64,000 nt of DNA from Thermoplasmata archaeon (GTDB taxonomy: Archaea; Thermoplasmatota; Thermoplasmata; Methanomassiliicoccales; Methanomethylophilaceae), in contig SUST01000008.1 in the NCBI GenBank assembly GCA_015063285.1, forward strand, positions 1-64,000, read 5' to 3'. Under the pieces are notes generated by a model. That model worked only from the letters and a program-made list of their open reading frames with translations, ran no database searches and was not told the DNA's origin. Position 1 is the stretch's first letter. Each line of letters opens with the position of its first letter. Shown here in pieces: positions 59,702 through 64,000 of this stretch. The position numbers and the translations under genes are program-made.

Positions 59702-59830
59702 AGGGGACGTATCGTTTTACAATAGAAAAATAGTGCTGTTTACAATCAGTAAAGTGTGCATCATTCCAGAATAGCGGCCCAACATCCTCCCACATAAACA
59801 GTTTTTATCTGTGTTAACGATTTGTAAACT

Positions 59831-61480
59831 ATGGATTACATCGCAGTTGTCGAATGTGTTTCCTCGGGAATTCTCTACATCGACGAGATAATCGCCCATG
59901 GGTGCAAACCGTTGATCGTCAATACCAACATCAAGACGAATGATCTGGACAATTACAGGAGGATGCTCCGCGAAATCCTCAAGGACAAGGCAGAGTTCCT
60001 GGACGAGGGCGAGGACTTCGATACCCTGGTGGAGAAACTCCGCAGATTCAAGATAAAAGCGGTGTTTCCAGGAAGCGAATACGGAGTACGTCTGGCGGAT
60101 CGTCTGACCTCAGCTCTGGGCCTCAAGGGGAACGATGAGAAGACCACATATCTCCGCTGCACAAAAGCTGGTATGCATGAAGCCCTGGGCAAAGCTGGAA
60201 TCCGCAGGATTGAAACTGAAGAAGTGAACAGCGAATCTGATATCGGAGAATTCTGGAGAAAGAACAATCTTGACAAATGCGTTCTTAAATACTCCGAATC
60301 GGCGGCAACCGTCGGTCTTAAGATATGTTCCTCTGTAGATGAGGCGGTCGAGCACTACAGGCTCATGAGGAGTACTGCAAACTACAAGGGCGATATCGAT
60401 TCCGACATCTTGATTCAAGAGTACATCTCGGGTACGGAGTACATCGTGAACACACTCAGCTGTGACGGCAGACATATGCTAACTGACGTTTGGTCATACG
60501 CCAAGATACAGGCCGGAGACGGTACCCTGGCCTATGACTACGCAAAACTCGTCAAGGACCTGGAGCCGGGCCACATCGACATGATCCGCTACGCATACAA
60601 GGTGTTGGATGCAGTGGACATGAAATGGGGGCTCTGCCATATCGAGATCAAGATTGATCGCAAAGGACCCGTTCTGATAGAGACGAATGCACGTCCGATG
60701 GGTCTGGCGATGACCGCGTCGTATTTGGACGAAGTGCTGGGGTATCACCTGACCGACCTGGCCATAGAGACGTACTTCCGTCCTTCGGCCTTCAACAAAT
60801 ATATCCACAGGGTCTACAACCCGCCAAAATACGCACTGATGAAACTCCTAATCGTACCTGAGAAGATCAAAGGCAGCTTCGGACCCACGTTCCTCTTCTC
60901 CAATCTCATCCGCAGCACCAGAGAGATACTGTTCTTCGGCAAGGAAGAGGTATCCACCTACCCTCGTACGATAGACCTTGAAACCTGCCCCCTCGTCGTG
61001 AAGATGGTCAACCAGGACTACGGCGCTCTCATGAAGGACTATGAAATGCTCAGACAGATTGAGTCCAATTACTTCCATCTGCTATACTCCAGCAACAACA
61101 ACGTCCCTGCAGTGGAGCCCCACACTGACATAGAGGGCATAATCAAGACCCTGTATCCGAGCTGGAGATTCTGCGTTGTGACGGATGAGGGTGTGTCGAT
61201 AGCCCAAAATGGAAAAATGACGGAATTGGATAACTGGAGCATATTCGACGGTGCGATATACGCCAAATGTGGTAAAGACACCACAGAAGAAAGATGCCGC
61301 ACCATATACAGGACGATTCTGACAGTCAGATCCGGAGGGACGTTCATCATCGTTCCTGAATCGTTCAGCGCCATGGAGGATGGTTCTGTTATCGTCGAGT
61401 TCATCATGAATATAGCCGGCGTGCATGTCATCGCCCCGTCGTACGACTCCAACGGTTTGATCTATGGTCTGAAGAAATGA
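59831..61480 (+). CDS. ATP-grasp enzyme, probable carboxylate-amine ligase
   Basis: A 549-residue protein. The pre-ATP-grasp domain (residues 1-100) starts MDYIAVVECVSSG. The ATP-grasp core (about 115-310) has the ATP-binding KYSESAATVGLKI and QEYISGTEYIVNTL, and the metal-binding LCHIEIKI with GPVLIETNARPMG (ExN). An extra C-terminal domain of about 200 residues (350-549) shows no family I know. The core is like L-amino-acid ligases of the BacD kind, which join carboxylates to amino acids through an acyl phosphate. The adjoining MFS gene overlaps by 4 bases, a layout also seen in the bacilysin genes. A TATA-like TTTTTATC sits about 27 bases upstream of the ATG. The product is unknown. Confidence 0.8.
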   Translation: MDYIAVVECVSSGILYIDEIIAHGCKPLIVNTNIKTNDLDNYRRMLREILKDKAEFLDEGEDFDTLVEKLRRFKIKAVFPGSEYGVRLADRLTSALGLKGNDEKTTYLRCTKAGMHEALGKAGIRRIETEEVNSESDIGEFWRKNNLDKCVLKYSESAATVGLKICSSVDEAVEHYRLMRSTANYKGDIDSDILIQEYISGTEYIVNTLSCDGRHMLTDVWSYAKIQAGDGTLAYDYAKLVKDLEPGHIDMIRYAYKVLDAVDMKWGLCHIEIKIDRKGPVLIETNARPMGLAMTASYLDEVLGYHLTDLAIETYFRPSAFNKYIHRVYNPPKYALMKLLIVPEKIKGSFGPTFLFSNLIRSTREILFFGKEEVSTYPRTIDLETCPLVVKMVNQDYGALMKDYEMLRQIESNYFHLLYSSNNNVPAVEPHTDIEGIIKTLYPSWRFCVVTDEGVSIAQNGKMTELDNWSIFDGAIYAKCGKDTTEERCRTIYRTILTVRSGGTFIIVPESFSAMEDGSVIVEFIMNIAGVHVIAPSYDSNGLIYGLKK

Positions 61481-62883
61481 ATGAAAGTGACCTCCCGAAA
61501 GGTACGCTGCTTACGCTGATAATCGTGTTCCTAGTCGCATTAATAGACGGCTTGGATGTCAGCATAGTCTCGATCGCCCTTCCCACCATCACCGAAGATA
61601 TGGACGTCACATTATCCCAATCTTCTTGGTTCATATTCTCCTATGTGCTCGGACTTGCTGCCCTGCTACTGCCCTTCGGAAAGATGGCAAAGAACAACCG
61701 CGTTAAAAGATTCATTATCTGGGGGACCATCATTTTCGGCGTATCATCTCTGATGTGCGCCCTGTCTACAAACTTCTGGATGCTTGTCGCATTCAGACTC
61801 ATACAGGGTATGGCGGCGGCCATGATGAGCTCCGCTCTGCCGTCCATAATAGTGCACATGCTCCCTGTTGACCGCAAAGGGCTGGGCATGTCCGTCATGG
61901 GCGCATCTTCCGGTATCGCCCTGATAGCTGGACCGGTCCTCGGAGGTTTCCTCACCTCCACATTCTCTTGGCATGCGGTGTTCCTCATCAACGTACCCAT
62001 ATGCCTGCTTATCGTTGTAATGGTATCCTACCATCTGCCATCCGACGGCACTCCTGACCGCAGCAAGGACCCTTCATACATAGGAGGTCTGTCAGCGATG
62101 ATATTCATCGGCTCCATGCTGACGATTCTGGAGGATCTCGGGGACCCCGACCTCAACACCGTAGGAAAGATCGTGTGCGGGATACTCATGGTAGTATCGC
62201 TGATCATCCTCATAGCCGTCACACGCCGCGATATGAGCAGAGCGGTCATCGCTCCGAAGATGCTATTCAATTCGGAATATTTCATAGTGGGAATGTCGTT
62301 CCTGTTGTGCACTATCGTGGTGGCCGGAGCCAACTACCTTCTGCCATACATGCTTCAGGAATACTGGGGCATGGAACCGATGCTGTCCAGCCTTTACCTT
62401 TCCGCCATCTCGGTGGCCATGGTGATCACCGTCCTTCCTGTCGGCGGACTCTGCGACAGGTTCGGATGTAAAGGACCGGTCATGGTCGCGGTCATCATGA
62501 GGTCCCTGTTCTGCATCCTGATGATCGTGATGGTAGTGGATAATGCAGAGCCGTACCTGCTGTTGCTGCCTTTGATAGCGTTCGGAGTATCCCATGCATT
62601 CTCCGGAACCGCCCAGCCTACCCGTATGATCCATCATGCTACCCCGGGATATGAGGATGAAGCTACCAACTTCATGCTAGTGGTCAACTATGTGGCCAGC
62701 GCACTCGGGTGTGTGCTATTCGCTCTGGTCTATTCCATCACTTCAAATGCGGACATACATACCGAATACCTGCCTGCACTCGCCAACGGTTTCATAGGCA
62801 CCATGTGGTTCTCCCTGATCCTCCTGCTGGGTGCGATGATATGCACCCTCATCGTGAAGAACAAGATAATCAAGAAAGAATGA
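61477..62883 (+). CDS. MFS exporter, DHA2 (14-segment) type
   Basis: A 468-residue transporter with about 14 membrane segments. The opening LIDGLDVSIVSIALPTI is the DHA2 (EmrB/QacA) motif D1 region, GKMAKNNRVKRF the loop 2-3 motif A position, and SGIALIAGPVLGGFLT the antiporter motif C (GPxxGG). It should export a small molecule with proton antiport. It starts at the ATG at 61477 overlapping the ATP-grasp stop (ATGA), so the two are made together and the exported compound may be the ligase product. Confidence 0.92.
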   Translation: MNESDLPKGTLLTLIIVFLVALIDGLDVSIVSIALPTITEDMDVTLSQSSWFIFSYVLGLAALLLPFGKMAKNNRVKRFIIWGTIIFGVSSLMCALSTNFWMLVAFRLIQGMAAAMMSSALPSIIVHMLPVDRKGLGMSVMGASSGIALIAGPVLGGFLTSTFSWHAVFLINVPICLLIVVMVSYHLPSDGTPDRSKDPSYIGGLSAMIFIGSMLTILEDLGDPDLNTVGKIVCGILMVVSLIILIAVTRRDMSRAVIAPKMLFNSEYFIVGMSFLLCTIVVAGANYLLPYMLQEYWGMEPMLSSLYLSAISVAMVITVLPVGGLCDRFGCKGPVMVAVIMRSLFCILMIVMVVDNAEPYLLLLPLIAFGVSHAFSGTAQPTRMIHHATPGYEDEATNFMLVVNYVASALGCVLFALVYSITSNADIHTEYLPALANGFIGTMWFSLILLLGAMICTLIVKNKIIKKE

Positions 62884-62901
62884 CTAGCCAGTTGCAATAA
62901 G

Positions 62902-62909
62902 ATTATATT
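62902..62909 (+). promoter_or_regulatory. TATA box of the EamA gene
   Basis: TTATATTA in the 49-base gap lies 23 bases before the ATG at 62933, so this gene can be transcribed separately from the ATP-grasp/MFS pair. Confidence 0.6.
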
Positions 62910-62932
62910 ATTGAACTCTTCCCCATGCAATA

Positions 62933-63832
62933 ATGAAGGAATTGATCAACAGTGGCAACGCGAAGCTCATGATGATCCTCGCGATGTCCCTGTTCGGAAC
63001 ATTGGGTGTCTCCACCTATTTCATCGACCTGCCTGCCAGCATCATCGTGGTAGGCCGCGGTCTGATAGGTGCATCGTTCCTTCTGATCCTGATCCGCTTC
63101 AGCGGGTCCAAGCTCTCCAAGGACGACATCTACGGGAACATGTTCACACTGACATGCTCGGGTATCTGTCTGGGGCTGAATTGGCTCTTCCTCTTCGAAG
63201 CATACAAGAGCATAGAGATATCCGTTGCCACCGTCCTGAACTACCTTACTCCGGCCATGGTCATCCTGATCGCTCCCCTGGTGTTCAAGACCAAGCTTAC
63301 ATTCATAAAGCTCGGATGCGCGTTGCTTGCGCTACTGGGATTGGTTTTGGTCACAGGCATACTGGAGAACGACACGGAGGACATCAACTACTACGGACTG
63401 ATCTGCGGAGTTCTCGCTGCAGTCTTCTACACCGGACTGGTGGTCTTCAACAAGAAACTGAAGAGCATAGGCTCCTACGACAGGACCTTCGTCCAGCTGC
63501 TCATCGCCGGTATCGTCGTTGCGGTATACAGCCTATTCACGGTAGACTTCGGTTCGCTCCATCCTGATACGCTGTCCATCGTACTGCTGGTCGTCATCGC
63601 AGTTTTCCAAACAGCCATAGCATTCACGCTATACTTCGGATCGCTTGCTCATCTAGATGCCCCGACCGCCGTGATGTACGGTTACATAGAGCCTGTCATC
63701 AGCATAGCCCTCAGCGTCATCATACTGCATGAGGATCTGGGCATCATCGGATGGATCGGCGCGGCCCTGATCCTTGGCTCGACCTTCCTTTCCGAGATTC
63801 TGAGCAGAAGAAGGGAGCGCCAATCCGCTTGA
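62933..63832 (+). CDS. EamA/DMT family exporter
   Basis: A 299-residue drug/metabolite transporter with ten membrane segments in two EamA repeats (about 10-140 and 155-290). The first contains VATVLNYLTPAMVILIAPL and the second APTAVMYGYIEPVISIALS, the duplicated P/E-containing helix of the family. It may export amino acids or related metabolites. It follows the MFS gene by 49 bases and has its own TATA box. The start is the ATG at 62933. Confidence 0.92.
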   Translation: MKELINSGNAKLMMILAMSLFGTLGVSTYFIDLPASIIVVGRGLIGASFLLILIRFSGSKLSKDDIYGNMFTLTCSGICLGLNWLFLFEAYKSIEISVATVLNYLTPAMVILIAPLVFKTKLTFIKLGCALLALLGLVLVTGILENDTEDINYYGLICGVLAAVFYTGLVVFNKKLKSIGSYDRTFVQLLIAGIVVAVYSLFTVDFGSLHPDTLSIVLLVVIAVFQTAIAFTLYFGSLAHLDAPTAVMYGYIEPVISIALSVIILHEDLGIIGWIGAALILGSTFLSEILSRRRERQSA

Positions 63833-63924
63833 TGATGCTGGCCGTTGATGATTCCCGGTTCTTGATGCCTTTATCAGACAGACATCTTTATTTACAAGAA
63901 GTCACTAACGTGATTTCACTCAGT

Positions 63925-64000
63925 GGGCCTGTAGCTCAGCTAGGTGGAGCACTCGACTCTTAATCGAGGTGCCAAGGGTTCGAATCCCTTCAGGCCCGCC
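63925..64000 (+). tRNA. tRNA-Lys (anticodon CTT)
   Basis: Acceptor GGGCCTG/CAGGCCC, D arm GCTC/GAGC, anticodon stem CTCGA/TCGAG around CTCTTAA (anticodon CTT), T arm AAGGG/CCCTT with TTCGAAT. The discriminator G and the first two bases of CCA are the last bases of the window. Acceptor and T arms equal those of tRNA-Lys(TTT) at 45739. Confidence 0.96.

Overview
The window is archaeal and most likely from a Methanomassiliicoccales methanogen (class Thermoplasmata). The evidence is a split RNA polymerase A subunit (A' plus A'') beside a single unsplit B subunit, together with ribosomal S17e and L30e, GatDE amidotransferase, archaeal NusA, pantoate kinase, GINS, HypB and TATA boxes about 25 bases before start codons. 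Every intact gene I checked stops with TGA or TAA and none with TAG, as expected of a lineage that can read UAG as pyrrolysine. The order-level name is inference; no methyltransferase or pyl gene lies in this window.

Layout. 1-8.7 kb: tRNA-Thr, a methyltransferase, two intact MATE exporters and one MATE remnant, a Zn/Cd-type P1B ATPase with a free-standing HMA chaperone and a divergent ArsR regulator, and a peroxiredoxin with an extreme Cys-rich N-terminus. 8.7-20.5 kb: an NFACT (Rqc2-like) protein, tRNA-Arg, S17e, ThyX, a TraB-family protein, a SerB-like phosphatase, an acyl-CoA synthetase, and a copper-type set (CopZ-like HMA, CsoR, P1B ATPase) with a recognisable CsoR box. 20.6-28.5 kb: a damaged or UAG-containing PD-(D/E)XK nuclease, gatDE, hypB-purD-truA and an InlB-repeat lipoprotein. 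28.6-34.9 kb: an 1819-residue STT3/AglB-like membrane protein translationally coupled to an Ig-like membrane-anchored partner. 35-45.6 kb: pyrF and a radical SAM gene diverging from one shared TATA box, then the rpoH-rpoB-rpoA'-rpoA''-rpl30e-nusA operon. 45.7-59.7 kb: tRNA-Lys(TTT), a marR-regulated heterodimeric ABC exporter, prs-proS-trmI, a tandem DUF357-like protein, a DUF167-toprim-tmk-coaBC-pantoate kinase operon, GINS, an MBL hydrolase with a CBS protein, and DUF2188. 59.8-64 kb: an ATP-grasp enzyme, an MFS exporter and an EamA exporter, then tRNA-Lys(CTT).

How the parts fit. Most of the window is housekeeping: transcription, translation, tRNA modification, nucleotide and CoA synthesis. 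Around it lie metal homeostasis modules whose operators can be read directly (ArsR, CsoR) and several exporters, one with a textbook MarR double operator. The best candidates for new biology are the ATP-grasp/MFS/EamA cluster (possibly a small peptide-like metabolite and its export), the giant AglB-like protein that lacks the canonical WWDxG catalytic signature, the metallothionein-like head on the peroxiredoxin, and the in-frame UAG in the nuclease gene.
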